Source: Lamellibrachia columna
Taxonomy: Eukaryota > Annelida > Polychaeta > Sabellida > Siboglinidae
Direction of reading: 5' to 3'
Length of the DNA stretch: 64,000 bases
Assembly: GCA_963662155.1 (NCBI GenBank)
Contig: OY759263.1
Coordinates: forward strand, 39,297,591-39,361,590
Shown: positions 44,201-52,904 of the stretch, in pieces
Numbering within the stretch: position 1 is the stretch's first letter
Layout of the letters: every line of letters starts with the position of its first letter
Position numbers and translations under genes: made by a program
The notes under the pieces: model-generated
Database searches by the model: none
What the model was told of the DNA's origin: nothing
What the model saw: only the letters and a program-made list of their open reading frames with translations

Positions 44201-45578
44201 ACATATATTGAAATTTTTTTGCCAGACCCCAGTTTCCATGGCAACAAATTGGCCACCACGTGAAAGAATTATAGCCCACTTAAGAAGTAATGGATATTTT
44301 AACAATTTTTATCATTGGCCTAGTTAATTCTAGAACCCCTTTAAAAACCATTTCTTACAGTATGAATATTTGTTTCTCCTGAAGTTATGATATTCTAAAT
44401 GCAACATTTGTCGACACGTACACTATCCCCAAGATATTGACAAAACACGTTTTTAAAGACAATTAACTGAAACTATGGACAAATCTAAATGTGGATGACA
44501 TAATAGAGTTGCTGAAGTTCATCATCACAACTACATATTTTAGCTTCAGGGGCATTATTTATCAGCAGAAATTTGACGCAATAGTGGGAAGTCAATATTG
44601 GCTAATTAGCACGCAAAGTCAACAGACTGACACATTTCAATAAAAAGCTATAACTTCCATGATTATGAAGATATTTGTATAATGTGTTCAGAGTTTTGTA
44701 TATTATTTAATATATATCCCCGATTTTACTTAGTTATACATACCCAATGTGAAATAAAATTTGTCTAAATGATTCATACATACATTCGTTCCCACATTAT
44801 GATAAGTTTGAAAATTCACATAACATATTAGGTCACAAAAAAAATCTTGTAACTTGGTCTTAAGAGGTATAATTATTATGTTTATTCACCAATTTTGTCC
44901 AGTGGCAGCTTGTCACGAAACGTCTTTTTTGTAATTTAATAATTACCGGGTAATTGTAACTGTTTTAAACCAAAGTATTTGAACCAAAACAATATTTTTA
45001 ACAATTAGTTTGCACTAAATCAATAAAATAATAATTATTAACAATTAGTTTGTACTCAATCAGTAAAATTATTAGTTGTTATTGTGATTTAGAAATTAGA
45101 ATAAATCTCTTGTGCAGTTTTTTAAGATTTTTTGGTCAAAATCATTGAAAAATTGCATTATTTTATGAAATTCTTGAATTTTTTTAGACTCTAGCCAAGG
45201 CCCAAACAATAATAATATCATATAAAACAGATGGTACTGGCTCTGTAGTGAATTCAATTCAGAGAAAAGTCATGATTTCGTTCTGAAGACTCACTCTCAG
45301 TGTCACAGATCCATAAAACTTCACAATGTTGCGTGTAACTAAAACCACATTAATTTTTGTCATGTTTGTGCGGAATAAAGATTCTTCTCCTACATACTAA
45401 CTTCGACCTATAGAATACGTTTGAAACACTGATATATTCTGAGGACTTTACGAATTTGTGCTACTTGCATTAGAAATACACGTGCCATCTAATTGACATT
45501 TGTAAGCTGCATTTTGGTCCAATTTCTATAAGAAAAAGATGACTAAGAAAGTTAACTTACAGTTTTCAAAGGTGCCAT
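20260..45578 (-). CDS. MLX: Max-like protein X (bHLH-leucine zipper transcription factor), 9 exons
   Basis: MLX is the obligate partner of MondoA/ChREBP and also pairs with MXD/MNT, binding E-box and carbohydrate response elements to control metabolic genes. Coding exons in transcript order: 45578-45561, 41588-41534, 35605-35453, 34693-34590, 33005-32909, 32251-32152, 30524-30440, 26409-26293, 20319-20260 (TGA); 789 nt, 262 aa, all with GT/AG borders and matching phases. Exon 3 end plus exon 4 start gives the MLX signature SSASSAPNT-DDEDSD. Exon 4 holds the basic region (DRRREAHTHAEQKRRDAIK, about aa 92-110) with the E-box-reading H, E and RR residues. Exons 5-6 give helix-loop-helix and zipper (DELQSIVPTCQQ, QKLSKATVLQ, KKKQEEDLDSLRKEVMALK). 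Exons 7-9 give the C-terminal dimerisation and cytoplasmic-localisation domain (FQSFNVSISVASFAELSG, CKPQ-TLREVTLGILRQL). The 25-kb span is inflated by arrays and transposons in its introns. Confidence 0.95.
21500..21720 (+). repeat. Interspersed repeat family A, partial copy
   Basis: Carries the first half of family A (agatctggtaaggatcaaaa, tgggtcaatgctgatcatg) and lies inside the MULE at 20467-24324, so it inserted after, or was carried by, that element. Confidence 0.65.
21899..22050 (+). repeat. 21-bp array inside the MULE
   Basis: Seven to eight units of ttcttaaaggtggttctgta plus one base. Confidence 0.88.
22419..23929 (+). pseudogene. FLYWCH zinc finger / MULE transposase, frameshifted
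   Basis: Exon 1 (22419-22568, 50 codons) has a FLYWCH-type N-terminal part (VRWECANRYAFSCKG). A donor (gag|gtaaat) and an acceptor (tttccag before 22749) join it in phase to exon 2, which supplies the final H-x-H (TPHSHDP). The MULE transposase DDE domain follows, with FMDGTFNVAP (first D) and LDFEQAVINAV (second D), CFYHL, and the downstream RTNNICEGWNNAF / GHAHPTIW pattern typical of this family. The frame breaks near 23235, after GESAVTC, where some residues are missing and the reading shifts by one; the copy is therefore probably inactive. Confidence 0.85.
23940..24103 (+). repeat. 82-bp tandem duplication after the MULE transposase
   Basis: Two near-identical 82-base units starting ctgtgcactgacaggcgtg, directly after the transposase stop. 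Confidence 0.9.
24394..25991 (+). mobile_element. hAT-superfamily DNA transposon with 8-bp target duplication
   Basis: Ends tagtgccctgtgcgggcc and ggcccgctcagggcacta are inverted repeats. The element is flanked by the 8-bp duplication gtacccat (24386-24393 and 25992-25999), diagnostic of hAT. Both subterminal regions are packed with gggccgggcctgggcc-type motifs. A remnant exon at 25544-25668 reads DIRKFEEIGGAGFLELI, like the conserved N-terminal part of hAT transposases. Total 1598 bases; non-autonomous. Confidence 0.85.
26523..27778. repeat. 35-bp array in MLX intron 7
   Basis: About 36 units of 35 bases, some 31-32 (core gtgttctaataagcctacac then ctaaagcaacgacat). It starts about 115 bases on the intron side of exon 8. 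The ctaataagc core matches the terminal repeat of the element whose end is at 26466 (tgcgtcctaataagcg), so the array looks like an amplified transposon end. Confidence 0.9.
28230..28645 (+). repeat. Interspersed repeat family A, copy 3
   Basis: Fullest plus-strand copy, from about ctgtttaataaaaaa to ttaagcacctttaa. Lies in MLX intron 7 inside the TIR-bounded segment 26466-29362. Confidence 0.75.
28650..29858. other. Rest of MLX intron 7
   Basis: AT-rich, with the right end of the TIR-bounded segment at 29362. No gene or array recognised in 29363-29858. Confidence 0.5.
29859..30437 (-). repeat. 46-bp array starting at the MLX exon 7 donor
   Basis: About 13 units, 46 bases or shorter (minus-strand core ttaagtcacaccatgccttg). 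The first intronic bases after exon 7 are gtaagtcacaccatgcc, so the unit is a copy of the donor-side intron with the donor GT changed to TT. The real splice site is thus the head of its own array, while the other copies are disabled. Confidence 0.9.
30525..31880. other. MLX intron 6
   Basis: No array. An acidic frame on the minus strand (31325-31002) has no recognised family. Its sequence and the ctatataac-type surroundings suggest an unknown repeat. Nothing else supported. Confidence 0.4.
31881..32026 (-). mobile_element. Same SINE, 3' part
   Basis: Reverse complement matches the tail of the SINE at 16165-16520 (tctgccggggggtggagtg, actttcactttcaac). Lies in MLX intron 6. The tRNA-like head is not clear here. 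Confidence 0.65.
32275..32735 (-). repeat. 30-bp array before the MLX exon 6 acceptor
   Basis: About 15 units of 30 bases (plus-strand core cactgacacaaggagtgaca). It begins about 24 bases from the exon 6 acceptor. On the transcribed strand each unit carries a cactccttgtgtcagtg stretch resembling a polypyrimidine tract. Confidence 0.92.
33100..34589 (-). repeat. 33-bp array that includes the MLX exon 4 donor
   Basis: About 45 units of 33 bases (plus-strand core gagatggcagtgtaccttga). On the transcribed strand exon 4 ends CCATCAAG|GTACACTGC, and each unit repeats ACATCAAG|GTACACTGCC. Both the last exonic bases and the 5' splice site are therefore copied about 45 times, filling almost the whole 1584-base intron 4. 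Confidence 0.95.
34975..35320 (-). repeat. 43-bp array in MLX intron 3
   Basis: Eight units of about 43 bases (plus-strand core cactgggtgtgttactggca). Related gtgtgttattggcag copies occur at 35383-35445, right next to the exon 3 donor. Confidence 0.88.
35660..36070 (-). repeat. 26-bp array near the MLX exon 3 acceptor
   Basis: About 15 irregular units (core acagcagtacaacctcacta), starting about 50 bases on the intron side of exon 3. Confidence 0.88.
36284..36660 (-). mobile_element. 3' end of a CR1/jockey-like LINE
   Basis: The minus-strand frame contains VGSRTRGHKVVLVKEQC and FSQRTINEWNKLSTDYV followed by SVNMFKNKTDKYI and a stop. This is the C-terminal tail seen in a widespread LINE ORF2 family. 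Upstream the reading is broken by stops and frameshifts. It lies in MLX intron 2 and is probably the same family as 46951-48055. Confidence 0.75.
37434..37682 (+). pseudogene. gag N-terminal remnant of the Gypsy element
   Basis: ATG at 37434 opens a glutamine-rich coiled-coil frame (LQQRQVRQKELQQLQQ) that meets a TAG at 37680. Further coiled-coil reading continues past the stop (KLEERTSQL..). Protease, reverse transcriptase and RNase H are missing. A 55-base direct repeat lies before the ATG (37351-37455). Confidence 0.65.
37737..38291 (+). pseudogene. Gypsy integrase C-terminal half fused to gag coiled coil
   Basis: After a coiled-coil lead-in (VQASQLESRLQNLEV) the frame jumps into the end of the integrase core: TRTTALDPQSDSMVERYNQT, then LPLLLMSYWSAVHDTTG, PSMLTYGHEITMPVDL and the C-terminal LRAERNWFDVGDPVW. 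The catalytic DD residues lie before the junction and are lost, so about the whole of pol up to mid-integrase has been deleted. It stops where the 45-bp satellite begins. Confidence 0.85.
38283..40216. repeat. 45-bp satellite, about 43 copies, inside the Gypsy element
   Basis: Units of 45 bases (gtagtacatgctgggactgc then agtgtgttgtggtgcatatg) run from the integrase frame almost to the 3' part of the element. Alternating variants (acatg/acgtg, gggact/gggatt, gcaat/gcagt) let the order of duplications be traced. Because 45 is a multiple of three, three long frames stay open on two strands; these are not genes. Confidence 0.95.
40705..41533. other. MLX intron 2, right part
   Basis: AT-rich. A plus-strand stretch 41148-41272 has exon-like borders but no supporting family (see rejected items). 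Bases 41335-41361 are repeated at 46637-46663. Confidence 0.4.
41534..45578 (-). CDS. MLX: MLX exons 1 and 2, short divergent N-terminus
   Basis: Exon 1 (45578-45561) is only 18 coding bases, ATG plus five codons (MAPLKT), followed by a good donor (act|gtaagtt). Exon 2 (41588-41534) follows acceptor ctcttacag and encodes MDGSGNFVEHSLATAFDT, ending in one leftover G. That G completes the GAC that opens exon 3. Phase 0 at exon 1/2 and phase 1 at exon 2/3 both fit. The FVE..L.T pattern resembles the short N-terminal stretch of vertebrate MLX. Exon 2 also starts with ATG, so a start there is possible. The call rests on phase, splice sites and position; an unidentified extra 5' exon cannot be excluded. 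Confidence 0.7.
41996..42360 (-). mobile_element. LINE 3' end fragment
   Basis: Minus strand reads NDWNELHVDLINAKL, then YVASFKKSLQYL and a stop, matching the W-N-x-L-P...V..FK..L..YL tail of CR1/Rex-type LINE ORF2. Upstream frames are broken (RLLNKIEIVANVAS visible). In MLX intron 1. Confidence 0.5.
42370..43369. mobile_element. TIR element with TA target duplication, non-autonomous
   Basis: Left end ggggaaggcagatttagttg then agcc, and right end (reverse complement) ggggaagtcagtgtttgttg then agcc, are inverted repeats flanked by TA (42368-42369 and 43370-43371). Internal copies of gctcaactaa occur near both ends. There is no transposase frame. It contains a 16-bp array at 43101-43287. In MLX intron 1. 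Confidence 0.65.
43101..43287. repeat. 16-bp array
   Basis: Twelve near-identical units of tcactgggtggtaata. Confidence 0.95.
43384..43481 (+). mobile_element. Reverse transcriptase fragment with YADD box
   Basis: Reads SLENLDYADDLAVLAINHQ then DIQEKSNKL, the catalytic YADD segment of a non-LTR reverse transcriptase followed by its usual helix. Only about 30 codons survive before a 67-bp array. Confidence 0.65.
43468..43660. repeat. 67-bp array, three copies
   Basis: Three units containing cagacagacagtagtctact and gcatggcttctgaagc, directly after the reverse transcriptase fragment. Confidence 0.85.
43690..45560. other. MLX intron 1, 5' part
   Basis: AT-rich intron with no array, coding frame or transposon end that I can support. 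Confidence 0.5.
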
Positions 45579-45720
45579 CAAAGCTGATGAAAATGAATGG
45601 AAACAGCCGACAAAACACGAGCTGAAACTAAACGTGAACGAGATTCCGGTAATCGCTGCGGCGTTAATCATGAGTGGATTATCATGCAAGCGGAATGACC
45701 CAGGCAGCGTATTTTGTTGA
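45579..45720 (-). promoter_or_regulatory. Probable MLX 5' UTR and promoter-proximal region
   Basis: Directly upstream of the proposed MLX start codon. CpG dinucleotides are denser than in the surrounding AT-rich DNA and no TATA box is evident. Assigned by position only. Confidence 0.35.
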
Positions 45721-45959
45721 AGTGCCTACTTACTAAGTCTAATATGAATTCAGGTTCAACCAATAAAAATGTCATTATTGGCCACTAGTTTATCCAATGT
45801 GAATGAAATTGGCGTATGATGGCAACCATTTCAAACATCTACATCACCACTTGTAGCCACACAGGGATTACGACCCACCACTGGGCAGGGGTTGACCGAC
45901 GACGACTTCTTCTTCCTCCAGGTACGAGTCGACCCTCTCTTCGAGGCTTAATGACTCGG

Positions 45960-46340
45960 TGTGTGTGCACACGTGCTAAAGTGCTGTAAGAGAAAGTAAT
46001 AAAATATTTGGAAGAAAGAGAAAAGATGATAGTGTGTGTGTAGAGCTGCAATTTAAGGAGAGGAAAAGTTGATAGTGTGAAAGATACAATGCCAATGGCA
46101 ATGTGAATTATTGTTGCAAGCTGGAGATCCTCTGTCTCAAGATCTCTATACTTGGTGCTGTAGCTGCGTTGCCGTTGATGAGGTAAAAAGCTGTACTGGG
46201 TGAAGCTGTTACAAACATAGCGTACTGCTCGTCTTTGGACCATCTCTATTTTGTTCTGTTTTACGTAAACAATCAACATTGTGACTGTCAATGTGTCATT
46301 GTGATGCGTGACCCAAAAAGCTAGCGGGCACGTCCTATTT
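45960..46340 (-). mobile_element. LINE ORF2 C-terminal fragment upstream of MLX
   Basis: The minus-strand frame has VKQNKIEMVQRRAVRYVCN, matching the V.K.....E.VQRRAARYV pattern of the LINE ORF2 C-terminal region, followed by TEDLQLATIIHIAIGIV. Upstream and downstream parts are missing. Confidence 0.6.
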
Positions 46341-46950
46341 GAAGAGGAATAAAACACGCTGAGCTCGCACTTCAGGTTTCAATTAAATAGCATTATGCTG
46401 TTTGTGTAACAAGACTCACCTGAGATGTTAATGTTTAAATCATTTACTAAGCGTTACATAATTCGCAATCTACTTCGACTTCGATAACTTCGTTCTTCGC
46501 CAATTCGGTAGAATTACACTTCCGGGAACGATTTGCATTCCGCTAGGTGGCGTCGTCACCCGCGGTAAAAATGAGAAATGTGACCAGTAAAAAGGCCAGC
46601 TTTGTAACTGAATTGTGGCATTTTGTCACTCAATATCAAAAAGGCAGTTATGTCATTATTCAATATATCACCCTTGAAACAAATCCCACGTTTTATGGGT
46701 ATGCTTTGTATGTCAAACGCACGTTAACGCACACAGCGCATTTGGGGGTATTCTTCTTCCGGGTACGAGTCAACTCTCTCCAGACCATGGCTTATATATA
46801 GACTCAGAAATTATATATAGGCCAACATTTTCAGGTAATTAAAAAAAAATTAGTATGTAACAAAAAATTACAGCAAGAGTTTTTATGCACATATCAAGAG
46901 TAAGCAAAACGTACAAGACAGTGATATAATATAATATAATTTTTTTTTTA
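46341..46950. other. Upstream of MLX, no gene seen
   Basis: Contains a second copy of the 27-base segment found at 41335-41361 and a short repeat of the 45905-45940 motif (cgggtacgagtc). Nothing else supported. Confidence 0.4.
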
Positions 46951-48055
46951 ATGGCGGAAGACCTAATTGGTTACTTCAGTTCAGTGTTTGCCAGAGATGA
47001 TATTAGTTCATTACCAGTTCCAGATGCTAAATTTCAGGAAACTAAATCGGACTATTTAGGGCAGTTAATTGTAACTCCAGAAATGGTCGCTAAGAAAATA
47101 AAGGCAATGAATGACAATAAATCACCTGGAGTGGATGGAATTCCTCCAAAACTACTAATGGAAACAGTAGAACAAATTACTGTACCACTTGCAAGAGTGT
47201 TCAACTTGTTATAACAATAGGGAATGGATCCTTTTGAATGGAAAGAAGCAAACATTGTACCATTATTTAAAAAGGGTTCAAGAAATAAGTTAGAGAATTA
47301 CAGACCATGCAGTGAGCTAGTTTAACATCAGTGATTTGTAAATTATTAGAAAGGTTAATTAAAGACCATATGGTAGACTTCCTTGTTAGGCATACATTAT
47401 TAAATCCATCTCAACATGGATTCCTAAAAGTGAGGTCATGCTTAACAAATATGTTATGTTTTTTTGAAGAAATCACTAAGTGGACAGACGAGGGATCACC
47501 AGCTAGTAGATATTATATACTTTGATTTTCAGAAAGCTTTTGTCAAAGTGCGACATCAAAAATTACTACTTAATTTTAAACCCCATGGTATCGGGGATGG
47601 CATAATCGACTGATATAGAAATGAAAAAACTGGAAATCAGTTTTGAGTGAGGTACCACAAAGATCAGTATTATTAATATATAGCAATGACTTTGACGATA
47701 ATATAACAAGCAGCGTACTGACATTTGCCGATGACACAAAATTGTTTAGAAGGGTTAACAATTGTGGTGATAAAACAGCATTTATAAAACGATCTAGACA
47801 AATTAGTTAAATGGTCTGAGAAATGGCAGATGTTAAATTTTGGGAAATTAAAATCCTATATACAGGACACAGGAACTTGGATGTAAACTATAAAATGAGA
47901 GATACTGTTCTAGATACTACTGTAAAAGAAAAGGACTTAGGAGTTACAATAAGTGCTGATATGAAAGTTTCAGAGTAGTGTGGTATTGCAGCTTCAAAGG
48001 GTAATAAAATTCTTGAGTTGATTAGGAGAAATACAAAATACAAGGAATATATATA
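46951..48055 (+). mobile_element. Decayed LINE reverse transcriptase (CR1/jockey-like)
   Basis: Successive frames give the linker NDNKSPGVDGIPPKLL, then WKEANIVPLFKKGSRNKLEN, SVICKLLERLIKDH, NPSQHGF, DFQKAFVKVRHQKLL, the FADDTKLF catalytic box near 47727, and KDLGVTISADMK. Order and spacing are those of non-LTR reverse transcriptases; several stops and frameshifts make it a relic. The usual DFxKAFD aspartate is replaced (FVKV). It ends abruptly at about 48055, next to a THAP-type transposase fragment in the other orientation. Confidence 0.85.
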
Positions 48056-48061
48056 TTTGAC

Positions 48062-48960
48062 CTACGACAACACAATCCGTGACATAGTGGAAGTCAATAC
48101 ACCATGAATATCCACCAACTCCTTGTCGAGTTTGCTCACGCGCAGTTTCCGCAAGACCAGCCAAAAATTTTTCACGATGGGGAGAGTGTACTGGTCTGGC
48201 GCAAACACACAGCTGCTTGCTGTCTCATTCGTCACATGTTGGCAATGTTGCAAGTCATCCTGGAAGCTGCTGGTTTGATGCACTGGAAGAAGGCCATCAG
48301 TGTCATGTATGATGGGAAGCCTGTGTAGAATCTTTTGACAGACATGTCACAAAACGTTTTTCCTGTTGCAGACTCTCCACTTCCTCATGCAGTTGTGCAA
48401 TCTTGTCTTGTGCAGCTGCAAGTTGATCTGTTGGATGTTGTGTTGCAGCATTGTAGTCATGGTCAGTCGACATGCTTTGGAGCAACTATTTTCCACACCA
48501 TGATCATCTGTTGCAGATGCAGTCTCTGGAATGCCATCCATGTTTTCTTTGCATTCCAGGTGACGCCTGCACACAGAGAAAATACATCTAAGCATACAGA
48601 CAAACAAGCATGTTCACAACATATAACATATCTGTACTTTGGTGATTATAAATAATATTTATTTTATCTCTTATTTATTTTAATTTTTTTAATTATATTT
48701 TAATAAATTTTATATAAATTAGTATGTACGTGGCTTTTTAACCTGAAATAAAAATGTCCATATTTATGTAATTCATATCAGACATGATTTGGTGACAACA
48801 TATGTTTTCTTCGGAGCAAGTGGGCATAGTGTTGGCGGATTTCTTGAGTGTTGCATTGCTCCAATCGAAGACTGATGGAATGGCTACATCATTCAGAATT
48901 TTAATATTTCTATGACCTTTGTTGTCACAGTCGCCTGGTAAAAAGTGTAGTGAACACATC
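48062..48960 (-). pseudogene. THAP / HTH_Tnp_4 transposase relic
   Basis: Minus strand, in order: MCSLHFLPGDCDNKG with DVAIPSVFDW, the C-terminal half of a THAP zinc finger (C-x2-H and AVP-type box); a coiled coil (QDKIAQLHEEVESLQQEKR); then FYTGFPSYMTLMAFFQCIK, and FWLVLRKLRVSKLDKELVD with GVLTSTMSRIV, the helix-turn-helix region preceding a DDE_4 nuclease in ISL2EU/Harbinger-type transposases. Frames shift between blocks and the nuclease itself is missing, cut off at the LINE junction. Confidence 0.65.
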
Positions 48961-49143
48961 TTTGTATCAACAGTGATCTGAAAACAGAGCAGAACCTACC
49001 ATTATTCATAAAGCTAACGAAATAAAGCAGTGTCAGTCATGCCCTTAGCTGGAAATAAAATGTTGCCAGTCTTGAACATTCTAAAAGGTGCAACCTTAAG
49101 CATGCGAACAGCTTCCATGGAAACCGTTCGCATCTATGACAAA

Positions 49144-50115
49144 TGGCTGGGGTGAATTAAAAAATGAATTGGAATTATTCGATTAAATTCCTGAATTGGA
49201 AGATTTTGAGTAAGTTGAACTGGAATGGAAAGAAAATTAATTGAACGTCATTTATCAGTGCTGGTGCAATGTGGTTTTATTTCCAATGTGATCCTCAATC
49301 TAACCCTAGAATTGTATATGAACTCAAAGTCTTTGTAGCAGCTAAACATACATTTGTACACCATTTGAAGATCTGAGGTGAGAACATTTGTCCAAATTTG
49401 AACAAAGGGTCTACCATGTGGCAATTGGAAAAACGAACTCGGAAGTTCTGCTCAAATCAAACTGGGATGATGAGCTTACTTTGAATTCAATACAGGTTGC
49501 AGCTATTAAGATAACATTTGTTGTCTGCCTGCACATATCTGAAACCATGCCCTGTGTGTGAGCTAGGAATGTGTGAAGTCATAGCCACCCCAATGGGGCA
49601 TCCCAACAATTAGTAATTGACTTGCTACTCCTGCATTGTTTCATTGAGCAGGTATTTCTGAAACCATAACATGATCAGCCTACTGGTATTTTCATTTTGT
49701 TTGAAAAAAGGCTCAACTATTGTCTGTACATTGTTTACAATTACTAGCAGTTGGAATAACATCCAAACAAACCTGATATTTTATAATTTTGCGGCAATAG
49801 ATGTAATAGAAAAGTAATAGACTATTATCTATTAATTTAGGATCTATTACTATTACTTTTGAGAAAAGTTCCTCTATTACTACTACAGAAAAATGTATAT
49901 TACAATTACATATTACTATTATCCCATATGTATGCTTTGGAAAAAACTCCCATAGAATTAATTCAGAATTTGAATTGAATTAGAACTGAATTGAAAGATT
50001 TCAGGTGGAATTGAAATGAAATAAATCAATTGAAAAAAATATTAATTGAATTGGAATTAATTAAACTGAATTGAAAGGAATTTGAATTGACTAAATGGAA
50101 TTGACCCCTGCCCTG
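49144..50115. mobile_element. hAT-type MITE with 8-bp target duplication
   Basis: Flanked by atgacaaa on both sides (49136-49143 and 50116-50123). Ends tggctggggtgaatt and, as reverse complement, cagggcaggggtcaatt are imperfect inverted repeats. Subterminal regions are rich in gaatt/aattc. 972 bases, no transposase frame. Confidence 0.75.
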
Positions 50116-50404
50116 ATGACAAATATTATTGGCCCAACTGATTTTTTTCACTGGCAAGCCAATGCTGGTTGATATAGTGACAGCCATTATTGGCTCATTG
50201 TAAGTAAGAAAGCCAGTGGGCAATACAAGTTGAGCAAATATTAAATAATTTCCATTTTTGGCTGAATTAAGTGTTTTCAATGTCAGGCCAGTTTAGCCAT
50301 TATTGGCCCAGTCGACTCTTACTAGATGTGCAGCAAGGTTATCACCTGCACAGGAGTAAACATTTTGTATACATTTAAGCCTTAGTATTTATAAACTGGG
50401 AGCA

Positions 50405-50890
50405 CAGAGATTGTTCTCACCCCCAAGGGTGAGAAAAAGTACATTTATTTATGGGAATTGCACCAAGGCTAAAAACAGTGCCAAATGTTACCTTGGGGTT
50501 CCCTGAGTATGGAATGACCAATGCCAGCAATTTTAAGTGGGTGATTCCCCTGCCAGCAACCCCCAAAAGGTGCAAAAAAGGGGGCATTTAATTATAGGAA
50601 TGACGCCAAAAACAGTGTCAAATCTTACCTTGGGGTTCCCTGAGTATGGAATGACCAATGCCAGCAATTTTAAGTGAGGGATTCTCCCTCCTAGCAACCC
50701 CTAAATAGGTGAGAAAATGTCACTTATTTAATGGAATGATGCAAAGGATAAAAAAGGAGTCAAATGTTCCTGTGGGGTTCCCTGAGTATGGTGACCAATG
50801 CCAACAATTTTAGGTGGGGCCTTCCCCCTGCCAACAACCCCCAAAGAGTTAGAAAAGGGGCATTCATTTAATGGAATGACGTAATGGATA
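50405..50890. repeat. About 140-bp repeat block, left orientation
   Basis: Three to four imperfect units sharing ggggttccctgagtatgg, atgaccaatgccagcaattt and ctgccagcaacccccaaa. The same units recur inverted at 52905-53310. Confidence 0.85.
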
Positions 50891-50929
50891 AAAACAGTGA
50901 TTGATGGCAGCATCCTCGTACATTAAACC

Positions 50930-51760
50930 GTGCTGCAATTCAACAGCAAGTCAACATGTGCAGTCATGCCCAGGGATCGTTTGGTGAAGATGTGTTCCAG
51001 TCGTGGTGAACAAATCCCCTTGATACTCGACAGGTACCTCTCATTGATCAGATTCGGAGCGAAAGCTGCATCGATCAGGGTATCATCACACATTTATCTA
51101 GCTCCTAAAACATAGAGCATATTGAAATAAGCCACACTACTGGCCAATCATAGGACAGTACACATATCACAATGTAGTAAATGCGATGAAGGCGAACTGC
51201 TGCAAACAGAAGTACCCAATTACCTTGAAAGTCGACTCGAGGAGGCCGACACCCTCACACGACAAATCGATTGCCTTCTATGCAAACAGCGTTTCCTCTG
51301 GAAATGTTCTAGTGAGGTCTACCCATACCGACATCCTCGCCATTCTTCTTAGGAGTGTTGACGTTTCAGCTGTCACCTCCTTGTGTTTGCTTGTTGTACA
51401 ATTTCAAAACCTCTGACATCAGCGAGGCAAGGTACAAGGGCTTCGTGTGCATGAGTGGTGGCAATGAAAAGGAACCCCTGACCAGAATAAAGAAGATTAT
51501 CTGTGCCTCCCCATCCACCAAGATGTTTGTCAATCACATCAAAAGGGCCCACTTTGTGCAAGGATCTGGAAAAGGGCTGACCAGACTTATCCGACTGGTG
51601 AGATGAGTACCACCGACTACGGATGGAATGAGACTGAAAACTGCTTGGAGCATGACTAGTGCACTCATGGAGTCCCTCGCAGCCACTGCTATTGATGATG
51701 GGAGCGATGTCAACAGATGATGAGTCAGGCAATGCCTGGAGCGAGGACAGTGATGACATC
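50930..51760 (+). pseudogene. Decayed copy of a repeat-borne ORF family (EEADT...DTD motif)
   Basis: One frame has LESRLEEADTLTRQI and the next has SGNVLVRSTHTDILAILL, the pair of motifs (H/EEADTR and V.VRS.DTDV.VL) that mark a large uncharacterised protein family found in many copies in aquatic animal genomes. Further frames follow to 51606. Multiple frameshifts; no intact gene. Family membership is from memory of the motifs; its function is unknown to me. Confidence 0.4.
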
Positions 51761-51792
51761 TAATGCATTCATTAGAACTATAAATGTAATAA

Positions 51793-52494
51793 TACCGTAT
51801 AATTCCCAATAGTAGCACACTAACTAATAGACGCACACACCCTTTTTTGAGAAGTGAAACCATGTGCAAAAACATAGATTTTCAGGAATGAAGGCATACT
51901 AAACGCAAATGATAGCAGTACTGCTGTGGCTGGTGTCACCTTGCGGACTCTTTAGAAATAATTCATAGTGTCTGTTTTAACCGCAATGTGGCACCACTTT
52001 GTTATCACTATTGGCAGCTTTCGCCAGATGTATGTGGAAGTGCTTGGACTAGCTTTTATTTATTTTATCGATCACTCGCTGTCAGCAAAGCGTGCGAGTT
52101 TGAAGTCTATTTATTGACGCTCAAAGAATCGAGTGGTGGCTGGCTGACGTTGTGTCTTGAATAAAAAAACTGCGAACGACCGTGCTTTTTCAGCGTCTGT
52201 CTCGTATGTTTTTGTAGTATGTTGATTGAGTGTCATTTCATTTGGTAGATGCGCTGAAACTGCATCCTTGCCAAGTGCAAAACAAACAATGCAACACCTC
52301 ATTGTAGGCTTACATTAAGTTTATTTAGCACCATCAAAACAATTCGTACAAAGTACATGTAGATTGGACAAAATACATCACACAAAACAAGCGCTAGTCA
52401 TGAAATAGATCGGTGATCAATGACATGGTTCTCGAGTCATTCCCTAGAAGCGCCCCGCATTCTTCGCATAGTTCACAGTGGGAATAATACGGTA
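51793..52494. mobile_element. MITE with taccgtat terminal repeats
   Basis: Left taccgtataattccc and right (reverse complement) taccgtattattccc differ at one base; TA borders. 702 bases, no transposase. Same end family as 26466-29362. Confidence 0.7.
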
Positions 52495-52904
52495 ATGCTA
52501 TTTTCCTTATGAATATATATATATGTATATAATTGTACAATGAACAATGACTGTACACACTGTCAAGTTCCTTTTTAGTTATACAGAAACCAAGTGTTTC
52601 ATTGGAAAGCGTTTTAGCAAGATCACATTGTACTGTGTTGTAGTATAGTAGTGTCGGCGCTGTGTTGTTCGAATTCATGGATTTGTGTTTATTATGACTT
52701 GGTAGTATTAAAATATTTGTCAAAACCAAACAATGTCGTGTTTCTTTAGAGTCTTCTCATTGAGATCATCATTGATAGATCAAATTATGTACCCACGATG
52801 ATTACAATGGAAGTAGAAACCACTGGGACTAGGGGGTTTAGGTTGCTGGTAGGGATAAAGCCTACATAAAATTCTTGGCCATGGTCATTCCTTACTCAGG
52901 GAAT
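52495..52904. other. Non-genic stretch
   Basis: AT-rich; a short TATATA run at 52515-52530. Nothing else seen. Confidence 0.5.

Noticed and set aside
45839..46357. 172-codon minus-strand frame as a host gene next to MLX
   Set aside because: Its middle matches the C-terminal part of LINE ORF2 and its ends are low-complexity.
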